From JALYUA01 sp039933215 (GTDB lineage Bacteria; Acidobacteriota; Thermoanaerobaculia; UBA5066; Gp7-AA6), in NCBI GenBank assembly GCA_039933215.1, contig JBDTOO010000014.1, positions 1-64,000 of the forward strand: a stretch of 64,000 bases of DNA. Reading direction: 5' to 3'. Made by a program: the position numbers and the translations under genes. This document shows positions 51,087 through 59,021 of the stretch, one piece after another. Under the pieces are notes generated by a model. That model was not told where the DNA came from. It worked only from the letters and a program-made list of their open reading frames with translations, and searched no databases. Each line of letters opens with the position of its first letter. Position 1 is the first letter of the stretch.

Positions 51087-53100
51087 GGCGGTGATGGCGC
51101 GCAGAACGTTCGCGAGGTGGATCGGGCCCGGGTGTCTGCTCGCATCGAGGCTTCTCGCCCAGGGAACTCCCGAGGCGCCGGACCTCACCGCGCTCTCCAT
51201 CGAGCAGCTGATGGCGATCGACGTCACTTCGGCGTCCAAACGGGAAGAGCCGCTCTTCCGGGTCCCCGCGGCCGTGTTCGTGATCACGCAGGACGATCTC
51301 CGCAGATCGGGCGCGCTCTCGATACCCGAGGCCCTCCGCATGGTCCCCGGAATGGAGGTCGCCCAGATCGACGCGAACAAGTGGGAGGTCAGCGCCCGCG
51401 GCTTCAACACGCGGCTCAGCGACAAGCTGCTGGTGCTCGTCGACGGCCGGACCGTCTACACGCACATCTTTTCCGGCGTGTACTGGGACACCCAGGACCT
51501 GATGTTCGAGGACGTCGAGCGCATCGAGGTCGTCCGAGGGCCCGGCGCGACCCTCTGGGGCGCGAACGCCGTCAACGGCGTCATCAACATCATCACGAAG
51601 AGCTCGCGGGACACGCAGGGCGGCCTCGTGGTCGCCGGAGCGGGCAACCTCGAAAACGCATTCGGCGCGGTCCGTTACGGCGGCTCCGCGGGGGACGCGC
51701 TGACTTATCGGCTGTTCGCCAAGGGCTTCTCCCGAGGAGACAACCGTCTTCCCGACGGGAGCGCGGCGCGCGACAACTGGAATTCGCAGCACCTGGGCCT
51801 CCGCGCCGACTGGAGCGCCGGCTCCGAAGCCGCGGTGCTCCAGGGCGACGTCTACAGGGTGCGCACCCGGGAGCGGATCACCGAGCTCGAGAGCGTCTCG
51901 CTCTCGGCGGCCCGGCTGATCGATCGCGACAGCGAATTCCACGGAGGGTTCGGCTCGCTCGCCTGGAAGCACACGTTCTCCGAGCGCGCCTCGGCCTCGT
52001 TCGCCGCGAGCTACGACGTGCGGATGCGCGACGAAGTGGCCCTCCGCCCGCACGAGGAGGTCCTGGACCTCACGTTCCAGCACAACCTCGCGATCGGCCG
52101 GAGGCAGCAGGTCGTCTGGGGACTCGGCTACCGGCGGACGACGGACGACCTGCCGGGAAGCTTTTCCGTATCGCTCACTCCCGAGCGCGGGAAACAGACG
52201 CTCGCGAGCGGTTACGTGCAGGACGACGTGACGCTCGTGGAAGACCGGCTCCATGCCGTCGCAGGCGTGAAGGTCGAGAGTTACGACGGGCGCTCCGCCC
52301 GCTATCAGCCGAACTTCCGGCTCCTGTGGACGCCGACCGCGCGCCAGACGGCCTGGGCGTCGTACGCGCGCGCTCTCGCGACGCCCGGTCGCGTGGACCA
52401 GGCGATCCGCGTCAACTTCGACGTCTTCCCCGGACCGGGAGGAACGCCCGTCCTGGTGTCCGTCTTCGGAAACCCCGATTTGCGCCAGCAAGAGGTCGTC
52501 GCCTACGAAGCCGGGTACCGCATCCAGGCCACGCCCAGCCTCTCCCTCGACCTCGCCGCGTTCTACAACCGCTACGACGAGCTGATCGCGCCCGTCGCGG
52601 GCGCTCCCCTGTTCGAGCCATCGCCCGAGCCGGCCCACCTCGTCCTTCCCCTGCGCTTCGAGAACTCCGGCACCGGCGACACGCGCGGCGCCGAGCTCGC
52701 CGCGAGCTGGAACGCGGCCGCCGGTCTGCGATTCCGGGGCGCCGTCACGTGGCTCGACATGGACCTCCGGTTCAAAGATCCCGAGGCCGGCCCCGCCGCG
52801 GACACGTTCGGCGACGGCGCCGAGCTGCAGGCCAGCCTGAGGTCGTCCGTCGACTTTGCCCACGATTTCGGAGGCGACCTGACGGTCTACTACGTGGGGC
52901 ACAATCCGCTGGAGGCGGTCGACACCTACTGGCGCGTGGATCTTCTGGGAACGTGGCAGCCCCTGGCCGCCTTCGAGCTCGCGGCCGGAGTCCGGAACCT
53001 GTTCGATCGCCGGCACCTCGAAGTCCTGGACACGACGGAACGCATCCAGCCGACGCTGACGCCGGTGAGCGCCTACGCGAAAATCACGTGGCGTTTCTGA
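51073..53100 (+). CDS. TonB-dependent receptor in a two-component operon
   Basis: 675 aa from the ATG at 51073 (a second ATG at 51094 is possible). Signal peptide, then TonB-box-like and plug region: LTALSIEQLMAIDVTSASKREEP, VFVITQDDLRRSGALSIPEALRMVPGMEVAQ, GFNTRLSDKLLVLVDGRTVYT, VERIEVVRGPGATLWGANAVNGVINIIT; barrel to the C-terminal TPVSAYAKITWRF. The LSIEQLMxxxVTSASK start is typical of receptors linked to YfiR and sensor kinases. The ligand is unknown. It overlaps the neighbouring genes on both sides (14 and 13 bases), so the operon is tightly coupled. Confidence 0.93.
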   Translation: MRDRRAVMARRTFARWIGPGCLLASRLLAQGTPEAPDLTALSIEQLMAIDVTSASKREEPLFRVPAAVFVITQDDLRRSGALSIPEALRMVPGMEVAQIDANKWEVSARGFNTRLSDKLLVLVDGRTVYTHIFSGVYWDTQDLMFEDVERIEVVRGPGATLWGANAVNGVINIITKSSRDTQGGLVVAGAGNLENAFGAVRYGGSAGDALTYRLFAKGFSRGDNRLPDGSAARDNWNSQHLGLRADWSAGSEAAVLQGDVYRVRTRERITELESVSLSAARLIDRDSEFHGGFGSLAWKHTFSERASASFAASYDVRMRDEVALRPHEEVLDLTFQHNLAIGRRQQVVWGLGYRRTTDDLPGSFSVSLTPERGKQTLASGYVQDDVTLVEDRLHAVAGVKVESYDGRSARYQPNFRLLWTPTARQTAWASYARALATPGRVDQAIRVNFDVFPGPGGTPVLVSVFGNPDLRQQEVVAYEAGYRIQATPSLSLDLAAFYNRYDELIAPVAGAPLFEPSPEPAHLVLPLRFENSGTGDTRGAELAASWNAAAGLRFRGAVTWLDMDLRFKDPEAGPAADTFGDGAELQASLRSSVDFAHDFGGDLTVYYVGHNPLEAVDTYWRVDLLGTWQPLAAFELAAGVRNLFDRRHLEVLDTTERIQPTLTPVSAYAKITWRF

Positions 53101-53660
53101 TTCGACGGCTCGCCCGCGCCGCGACGCTTCTCGCGGCCGTCCTGGCCGCGATCGAGATCGCGCCGGCCGAATCCCCGAGCGAGCCGGCGCCGGCCCCGCC
53201 GCTCGAATCCCAGGTCCGCGCCGCCTTCGTCTACAACTTCGCCAAGTTCATCGACTGGCCTCAGAGCGTGTCGATGACGCCCGACGGCGTCTTCGTCATC
53301 GGAGTCCTCGGCGACACGCCCGTCCTCGCGGCCCTGCACGCGTTGAGCGGTCAGGAGGTCAAGGGCCGCCGCCTGGTCGTCCGGCAGTATCAACGCCCCT
53401 CCGAAGCCGCATGCCAGGTTCTGTACGTCGGCGCGGGGCAGATCCACGCGTTCGCGGAGGCGGCCCGGTCGTTCCGCGAGCTCCCGATCCTGACGGTCGG
53501 GGAAGGCGACGAGTTCCTGAAGGCCGGAGGCATGATCGCCCTCGTCCAGATCGAAGGAAGGGTCCGATACAGGATCCGGGCGGAGCCCGCGGAGACGGCG
53601 CGTCTGGTGATCAGCTCGAAGCTCCTGAAGCTCGCGGAACGGCCGGCGGAACAGCGATGA
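53088..53660 (+). CDS. YfiR/DUF4154 periplasmic protein
   Basis: 190 aa from a GTG inside the end of the receptor gene. Signal peptide about 1-29 (LARAATLLAAVLAAIEIAPAES). The mature part is a clear YfiR domain: VRAAFVYNFAKFIDWPQS, GVFVIGVLGDTPVLAALHAL, VKGRRLVVRQY, CQVLYVGAGQ, LPILTVGEGDEFLKAGGMIALVQIEGRVRYRI and ARLVISSKLLKLA. YfiR-type proteins restrain a membrane partner from the periplasm. Here the likely partner is the CHASE8 kinase encoded next, whose start overlaps the stop (ATGA). Confidence 0.92.
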   Translation: MAFLIRRLARAATLLAAVLAAIEIAPAESPSEPAPAPPLESQVRAAFVYNFAKFIDWPQSVSMTPDGVFVIGVLGDTPVLAALHALSGQEVKGRRLVVRQYQRPSEAACQVLYVGAGQIHAFAEAARSFRELPILTVGEGDEFLKAGGMIALVQIEGRVRYRIRAEPAETARLVISSKLLKLAERPAEQR

Positions 53661-55186
53661 CCCGCGGCTCCACTTCGATCGGCCGGAAGGTGACGCGAGT
53701 CGCCATGCTCTCGGTCGGCGTCGCGCTCCTCCTCTCCACTCTGGGCGCAACGCTCTACGAGGTCTTCTCATTTCGCGCCAGAACCGAGGCCGAGCTGACC
53801 GTCCTCGCGGACGTCATCGGCGCGAACTCGACGGCGGCGCTCGCCTTCGGAGACCGGAGTGCCGCCACCGAGGCTCTGGCCACCCTGAGCGCGGATCCCC
53901 GCGTGATGGCCGCGACACTGCATGACGCACGGAAAACCCTCTTCGCGGCGTACACACGCTCCGACGCGGGAGCCGGTCGCCCCGGCGCGAAGTCGGGCCA
54001 GCGCTACGGGATCCTTCGTCCCGTTCTCCTGGACTCGGCCCGGATCGGAACGATCCGCCTGGAGGCGGACCTGGGCGACGTCCCGCGCCGGCTCACGCGC
54101 TTCGGCGTGGTGATGGTCCTGGTGGCGGCCGGCTCGTTTTTGACCGCCTTCCTGATGACTTCGAAGCTCCAGCGCGGCATCTCGGGGCCGATCCTCAACC
54201 TCTCGAACACCGCCAGCGCGATCTCCACCCGCCGCGACTACTCGCTGCGCGTGGACGGCGCCACGGACGACGAGGTGGGCACGCTGATCCTGCGATTCAA
54301 CGAGATGCTGGCCCAAATCGAGCAGCGCGACCGCGCCCTCGAAGAGGCCCGGGGAGAGCTCGAGAACCGCGTCCAGGAGCGGACCCGCGAGCTCGAGCAC
54401 GAGGTCGGCGTGCGGGCGAAGGCGGAAGCGGACCTCGCCGTCCAGGCGGAGGAGCTTTCGCGGTCGAACACGGATCTCCAGCAGTTCGCTTACGTCGCGT
54501 CCCATGACCTTCAAGAGCCGCTACGCATGGTCGCGAGCTACCTGCAGCTGCTCTCGCGGCGCTACAAGGGGCGGCTCGATTCCAACGCCGACGAGTTCAT
54601 CGACTTCGCAGTCGACGGCGCGCGCAGGATGCAGGCGTTGATCCAGGACCTTCTCGCCTATTCACGCGTCGGCACGCACGCGAAGACATTCGAGCTACTG
54701 GACGCGAATCTCGTCTTCGCGCGAGTCGTCGAGAACCTCAAGGTGGCGATCGAAGAGACGGGCGCGCGCGTTTCGCACGACCCCCTGCCGAGGATGCTCG
54801 GAGACCCCACGCAGCTCATCCAGCTCCTCCAGAATCTGATCGGAAACGCGGTCAAGTTCCACGGCGCGCGCATCCCCGAAGTCCGGGTCTCGGCAGCGAC
54901 GACGCCTGACGGGTGGGAATTCACCGTCCGCGACAACGGAATCGGCATCGAGCCGCAGTACGCCGAGCGCATCTTTGTCATCTTCCAGCGGCTCCATACT
55001 CGCGAGCAGTACGGCGGGACCGGAATCGGCCTCGCCGTCTGCAAGAAGATCGTCGAACGGCACGGCGGCCGGATCTGGCTCGAGTCGGTGCCTGGCGAAG
55101 GAACGACGTTCCATTTCACGATCGAGACCGCCGGCCCGGCGCTCCCCGCCGGCGAGGATTCCGTTCTCGCTCGAGCGACGGCCTGA
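53657..55186 (+). CDS. CHASE8-HAMP sensor histidine kinase
   Basis: 509 aa. TM1 (VAMLSVGVALLLSTLGATLYE), a CHASE8-type periplasmic domain (AELTVLADVIGANSTAALAFGDRSAATEALATL..RVMAATLHD), TM2 (FGVVMVLVAAGSFLTAFLM), HAMP (about 180-230), coiled coil, then a phytochrome-like HisKA (QQFAYVASHDLQEPLRMVASY with the phospho-His) and HATPase_c (NLIGNAVKFHG, DNGIGIE, YGGTGIGLAVCKKI). This kinase type pairs with Rcp-like regulators such as the one at the head of the operon. YfiR probably modulates it in the periplasm. Confidence 0.94.
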   Translation: MTRGSTSIGRKVTRVAMLSVGVALLLSTLGATLYEVFSFRARTEAELTVLADVIGANSTAALAFGDRSAATEALATLSADPRVMAATLHDARKTLFAAYTRSDAGAGRPGAKSGQRYGILRPVLLDSARIGTIRLEADLGDVPRRLTRFGVVMVLVAAGSFLTAFLMTSKLQRGISGPILNLSNTASAISTRRDYSLRVDGATDDEVGTLILRFNEMLAQIEQRDRALEEARGELENRVQERTRELEHEVGVRAKAEADLAVQAEELSRSNTDLQQFAYVASHDLQEPLRMVASYLQLLSRRYKGRLDSNADEFIDFAVDGARRMQALIQDLLAYSRVGTHAKTFELLDANLVFARVVENLKVAIEETGARVSHDPLPRMLGDPTQLIQLLQNLIGNAVKFHGARIPEVRVSAATTPDGWEFTVRDNGIGIEPQYAERIFVIFQRLHTREQYGGTGIGLAVCKKIVERHGGRIWLESVPGEGTTFHFTIETAGPALPAGEDSVLARATA

Positions 55187-55250
55187 CGGCGATGATGAGA
55201 CGCGACACGGACGGCCCCGTCGGCCGAGGCGCTCCGGCGGGAAAAACGGC

Positions 55251-57212
55251 ATGACGGACCGGGCCCGGCCGGATCCCGCGACGATCGCTATCCGGATCCT
55301 CCTCGTCGAGGACAATCCGGGAGACGCGCGCCTTCTGCGGGAGGAGCTCGCGGACTCGAAGACGGCGTTCGAGATCCGGCACGTGGCGCGCCTGGACGAG
55401 AGTCTCGTGAGTCTCACGCAGTTTCCCGTCGATCTCGTTCTTCTCGACCTGAACCTTCCGGACAGCAGCGGGTTCGAAACCTTCATCCGCATGCAGAGCC
55501 ACGCGGATGGCATACCGGTCGTCGTGCTCTCCGGATTGAAGGACGAGGACATCGGCGTGCAGTCGGTCCAGAGCGGAGCCCAGGATTACCTCGTGAAGGG
55601 CCAGATCCCTCCCGGACTCCTCGAGCGCACGATCCGCTACGCGCTGGAGCGCGCCCGCTCGAGCGCCGAGGTCCGAAAGAGCGAAGAGCGCTATCGCGAG
55701 TTCTTCGACGAGGACCTCGCCGGCGCCTTCATCGCCTCCGCGGAAGGCAAGATGCTCGCCTGCAACCCGGCGCTCGCGCGGATGTTCGGATACGCGAGCG
55801 TCGGGGACGCCCTCGATCGAAGCGTCGGTTCGTACTTCCCCACGATTGGAGAGGCGTACGCCATGCTCGAGCGCATCCGCGTCGAGAAGAAGCTCCTCAA
55901 CCACGAGTTCACGCTGCGCCGCGTGGACGGCAAGCCCGTGCATACGATCGGGAACCTCATCGGGGCCTTCGACGCGGCAGGGACCCTGTACGAGATCAAG
56001 GGCTATCTCGTCGACGACAGCGAGAGGCGGCAGCTCGAGGAGGAGCTGAGGCAGTCGCAGAAGATGGAGTCGATCGGCCGCCTGGCCGGCGGCGTCGCGC
56101 ACGACTTCAACAACCTCCTGACGGTCATCCTCGGATACACCGACGCCCTGCTCGAAGACGCCGCGCCGGACGCGCCGCACCGCGCCGATCTTACCGAGAT
56201 CCAGAACGCCGGCGAGCGCGCCGCGGCCCTGACGCGCCAGCTGCTGACGTTTTCGCGGCGCCAGGTCCTGCAGCCCCGACTGCTCGACCTGTCGGACCTC
56301 GTCGCTCGCGTCCAGGGGATGCTCGAGCGGCTGCTCGGCGACGACATCGAGGTCGTGGCCCGGCTCGACGCGGGTGTGGGTCTCATCCGGGCGGACGCGA
56401 GCCAGATCGAGCAGGTCGTGTTGAACCTCTGCGTCAACGCCCGGGACGCGATGCCCGGCGGGGGCACGCTGACGATCGAGACACGCCGCGTTCGCGTGGA
56501 CGGAAGCCCGGGAAGTCCCGCGCGCGTCGGGCCCGGGAACTACGCCGTCCTGTCGGTGTCGGATACGGGCCACGGCATCGAGCCCGACGTGCTGCCGAAG
56601 CTCTTCGAGCCCTTCTTCACCACGAAGAAGCTCGGAGAGGGAACGGGCCTCGGACTCTCGACGGTCTACGGCACCGTGAAACAGAGTAACGGCGATATCA
56701 CGGTCGAGACGGCGGTCGGAATCGGCTCCGTGTTCCGGGTTTACCTTCCGGTGATCGAGGAAGCCACGGTCGCGGACGCTACGACGCCGGCGCCCGTCGA
56801 GCGCGTCGTGGGGTCGGAGACGATTCTCCTGGTCGAGGACGAAGAGGGAGTTCGCCGGATCACGAGCCGGCTGCTCCAGGCGCGCGGTTACGAGGTCCTC
56901 GAGGCGGCGGATGGACTGGAAGCGATCGGCATCTGCGAGCGGCACGAGGGGACGATCGACCTGCTCATCACGGACATGATGATGCCCCGCATGAACGGCC
57001 GGGATCTATCGCTCCGGATCCAGACTCTGCGCCCGGACATCCGTGTGCTCTTCGTCTCCGGATACACGGCGGATTCCCAGATCCGAGCCGAGATCGAGCA
57101 GGCGGGGAAGGCCTTCCTCCAGAAGCCCGTAGCGCAGTCCCTCTTCCAGGACACGGTGCGGCATCTGCTCGATACGCGCCGGCAACGCTTCGTCACGACT
57201 CCCGCGGCGTAA
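55251..57212 (+). CDS. Soluble hybrid histidine kinase REC-PAS-HisKA-HATPase-REC
   Basis: 653 aa from the ATG at 55251. N-terminal receiver (RILLVEDNPGDARLLREEL, DLVLLDLNLPDSSG, LSGLKDE), a PAS domain (YREFFDEDLAGAFIASAEGKMLACNPALARMFGY), HisKA with GGVAHDFNNLLTVILGYTD, HATPase_c (LNLCVNARDAMPGGG, DTGHGI, GTGLGLSTVYG) and a C-terminal receiver (ILLVEDEEGVRRI, LLITDMMMPRMNG, FLQKPVA). No membrane helix. It lies 64 bases after the CHASE8 kinase in the same direction and can form a phosphorelay with the operon's other parts. No DNA-binding output domain occurs in the operon. Confidence 0.94.
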   Translation: MTDRARPDPATIAIRILLVEDNPGDARLLREELADSKTAFEIRHVARLDESLVSLTQFPVDLVLLDLNLPDSSGFETFIRMQSHADGIPVVVLSGLKDEDIGVQSVQSGAQDYLVKGQIPPGLLERTIRYALERARSSAEVRKSEERYREFFDEDLAGAFIASAEGKMLACNPALARMFGYASVGDALDRSVGSYFPTIGEAYAMLERIRVEKKLLNHEFTLRRVDGKPVHTIGNLIGAFDAAGTLYEIKGYLVDDSERRQLEEELRQSQKMESIGRLAGGVAHDFNNLLTVILGYTDALLEDAAPDAPHRADLTEIQNAGERAAALTRQLLTFSRRQVLQPRLLDLSDLVARVQGMLERLLGDDIEVVARLDAGVGLIRADASQIEQVVLNLCVNARDAMPGGGTLTIETRRVRVDGSPGSPARVGPGNYAVLSVSDTGHGIEPDVLPKLFEPFFTTKKLGEGTGLGLSTVYGTVKQSNGDITVETAVGIGSVFRVYLPVIEEATVADATTPAPVERVVGSETILLVEDEEGVRRITSRLLQARGYEVLEAADGLEAIGICERHEGTIDLLITDMMMPRMNGRDLSLRIQTLRPDIRVLFVSGYTADSQIRAEIEQAGKAFLQKPVAQSLFQDTVRHLLDTRRQRFVTTPAA

Positions 57213-57215
57213 ACC

Positions 57216-57261
57216 GTCGCCTCCGCGTTCGCGCTGGTGCGCGACCGCTGCGAGCGGATGG
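57216..57261 (+). repeat. Dispersed hairpin repeat, copy D (hairpin deleted)
   Basis: Starts four bases after the hybrid kinase stop with GTCGCCTCCGCGTTCGCGC and ends GCGAGCGGATGG, but the central hairpin seen in copies A-C is missing; the flanks CCGCT and AGCGG are joined directly. The remaining 57262-57414 shows no gene. Confidence 0.65.
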
Positions 57262-57414
57262 TTCAGCTTGCCAGGGGAGGCGTGCGCGGCGGACCGCCGA
57301 AGAGGGTCCGGGAATTTGGGTCCGTCGTTATTCGATCTTCTTCATGAGGTTCATAGGCACGACCGTGGGGAGGGGTGAAGTCGAATAGAGTTTCTGGCGG
57401 ATGGGGGTTCCGGC

Positions 57415-58851
57415 TTGACTGATGGGGGGATGCCCGGCGGCGGGATCGGCGCCGGTGACTGGACGGCCTTTCCGTCTCGGAACCTTCTCGTGCGCGGATC
57501 GGAAGAGGTTCGGATCGAGCCCCGCGTCATGGACGTGCTCGTCCATCTCCTGGAGCGGTCCGGCGCCGTCGCCTCGAAAGAGGAGCTCGTCGCGAGCGTG
57601 TGGCAGGGGAGGTTCGTGACGGATGACGTCCTCTCCGTAACGATCTATGCGCTGCGCAAGGCTCTCGGCGACGACGCGCGCCGGCCCCGCTACATTGAGA
57701 CCGTCTCGCGGCGGGGATATCGCTGGATTGCCCCGGCACCGTCTCTCGCGCCCGCCCCGGATCCCGCGGGTGGGCACCCGGTGCCTTCTGCCCGACGGAC
57801 TGTGGCCGCGATCGCCGCGCTGGCGCTCTCGGCGGCGGGCGCGGCGTGGATGCTCACCAGCCCGGGACGCCATCGCCACGTCCCGACGCCCGAAGGGCAG
57901 GAGGCCTATGCGCGGGGCCGATTCTTCCTCGACCAGCGATCGGTGCACGGATGGCAGCAGGCGCTCGAACAGTTCCGCCGGGCCGTGGCGCTCGATCCGC
58001 AGTCCCCGGCCGCACAGGCCGGACTGGCCGACAGCTACACCGCCATGTCGGACTTCGGCGTGGCCTCTCCGGCGGAGATGCGTCCGCGCGCGTTCCAGGC
58101 GGCGCGGCGCGCTCTCGAGATCGACTCGGAATCCGCGGAGGGCTACGAGGCGCTCGGAAGGGCGGAGCTCCTGTTCGACTGGGAATTCTCGAGAGCCGAC
58201 CGGAGCCTGAAGCGCGCCATGGTCCTCGACCCCGATTACATGCCCGCATACCAGTCGATGGCATGGCTGGAATCGGCGCGAGGACGGTTCTCCGAGGCCG
58301 CCGCCGCGGGCCGCCGCGCGCGCCAGCTCGACCCGGTCAACACGGCGCGATACACCGAGCTCGCGTGGGTGCTCGCCCTGGGCGGACGCTACGACGAGGC
58401 GCTGCGCGAGATCGATCGGGCGCTCCAGTTGAACGCCCGATCGTTCGAAACGCACCTGATGAAAGGCTGGACCCGGGAGCTCGCCGGGAGGCCGGACGCC
58501 GCCTTCGCCGCGTATCGCGAAGGACTGCGCGTGGCCGGCGCTCCCGACGACGCGCTGCGGCGCATCGACGAGGTCTACCGCTCGGGAGGGCTGGCCGGCT
58601 ACTACCGCGGCTGGCTCGCTCAGCCGCGCACGGGAGGCAGCACGCCCATGTCCGACACCTTCCGCGCCATGGTCCTCGCGCGCGCGGGCGAGCCGGACCG
58701 GGCTCTCGATGCGCTCGAGGAGGCTCTGAAGAAACATGAGGGCGCCCTGGCCTGGGTGAACGTCGAGCCGAGCTTCCGGCCTCTTCATGCGGATCCCCGC
58801 TTCCAGCGCATTGCCGCCATGGTCCACACCGGAAAAACCGGTGACAGGTGA
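57415..58851 (+). CDS. CadC-like membrane transcription regulator with TPR domain
   Basis: 478 aa from a TTG at 57415 (GGGGG upstream); an ATG at 57430 is an alternative. OmpR-type winged helix at about 15-105: EEVRIEPRVMDVLVHLLERSGAVASKEELVASVWQG, DVLSVTIYALRKALGDDARRPRYIETVSRRGYRW. One TM helix (about 125-145, VAAIAALALSAAGAAWML) and a C-terminal TPR domain (QALEQFRRAVALDPQSPAAQAGLADSY, and so on). Such ToxR/CadC-like proteins sense periplasmic conditions and bind DNA directly. The last codons and stop are formed by a heptamer repeat. Its target genes are not evident. Confidence 0.9.
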   Translation: MTDGGMPGGGIGAGDWTAFPSRNLLVRGSEEVRIEPRVMDVLVHLLERSGAVASKEELVASVWQGRFVTDDVLSVTIYALRKALGDDARRPRYIETVSRRGYRWIAPAPSLAPAPDPAGGHPVPSARRTVAAIAALALSAAGAAWMLTSPGRHRHVPTPEGQEAYARGRFFLDQRSVHGWQQALEQFRRAVALDPQSPAAQAGLADSYTAMSDFGVASPAEMRPRAFQAARRALEIDSESAEGYEALGRAELLFDWEFSRADRSLKRAMVLDPDYMPAYQSMAWLESARGRFSEAAAAGRRARQLDPVNTARYTELAWVLALGGRYDEALREIDRALQLNARSFETHLMKGWTRELAGRPDAAFAAYREGLRVAGAPDDALRRIDEVYRSGGLAGYYRGWLAQPRTGGSTPMSDTFRAMVLARAGEPDRALDALEEALKKHEGALAWVNVEPSFRPLHADPRFQRIAAMVHTGKTGDR

Positions 58852-58864
58852 CAGGTGACAGCAG
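58840..58864. repeat. Heptamer array GGTGACA x3 ending in GCAG
   Basis: GGTGACAGGTGACAGGTGACAGCAG. The same family as the arrays at 47856-48017 and 48871-49093. It supplies the codons GDR and the TGA of the CadC-like gene. Confidence 0.65.
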
Positions 58865-59021
58865 CCTCACCAGGCACCGCATACTCCACACCCTGACTTA
58901 GTCTTCAGCTTGGCCGACGGGCTCTTCATCGGATCTTCAACCCTTCCTCAGGACCTCCGGGCGGGATTCCCCGTAAGTTCCCTCCATGTTGCGGCAGTCT
59001 TTTGCCGCCGGGAGGGAACCC

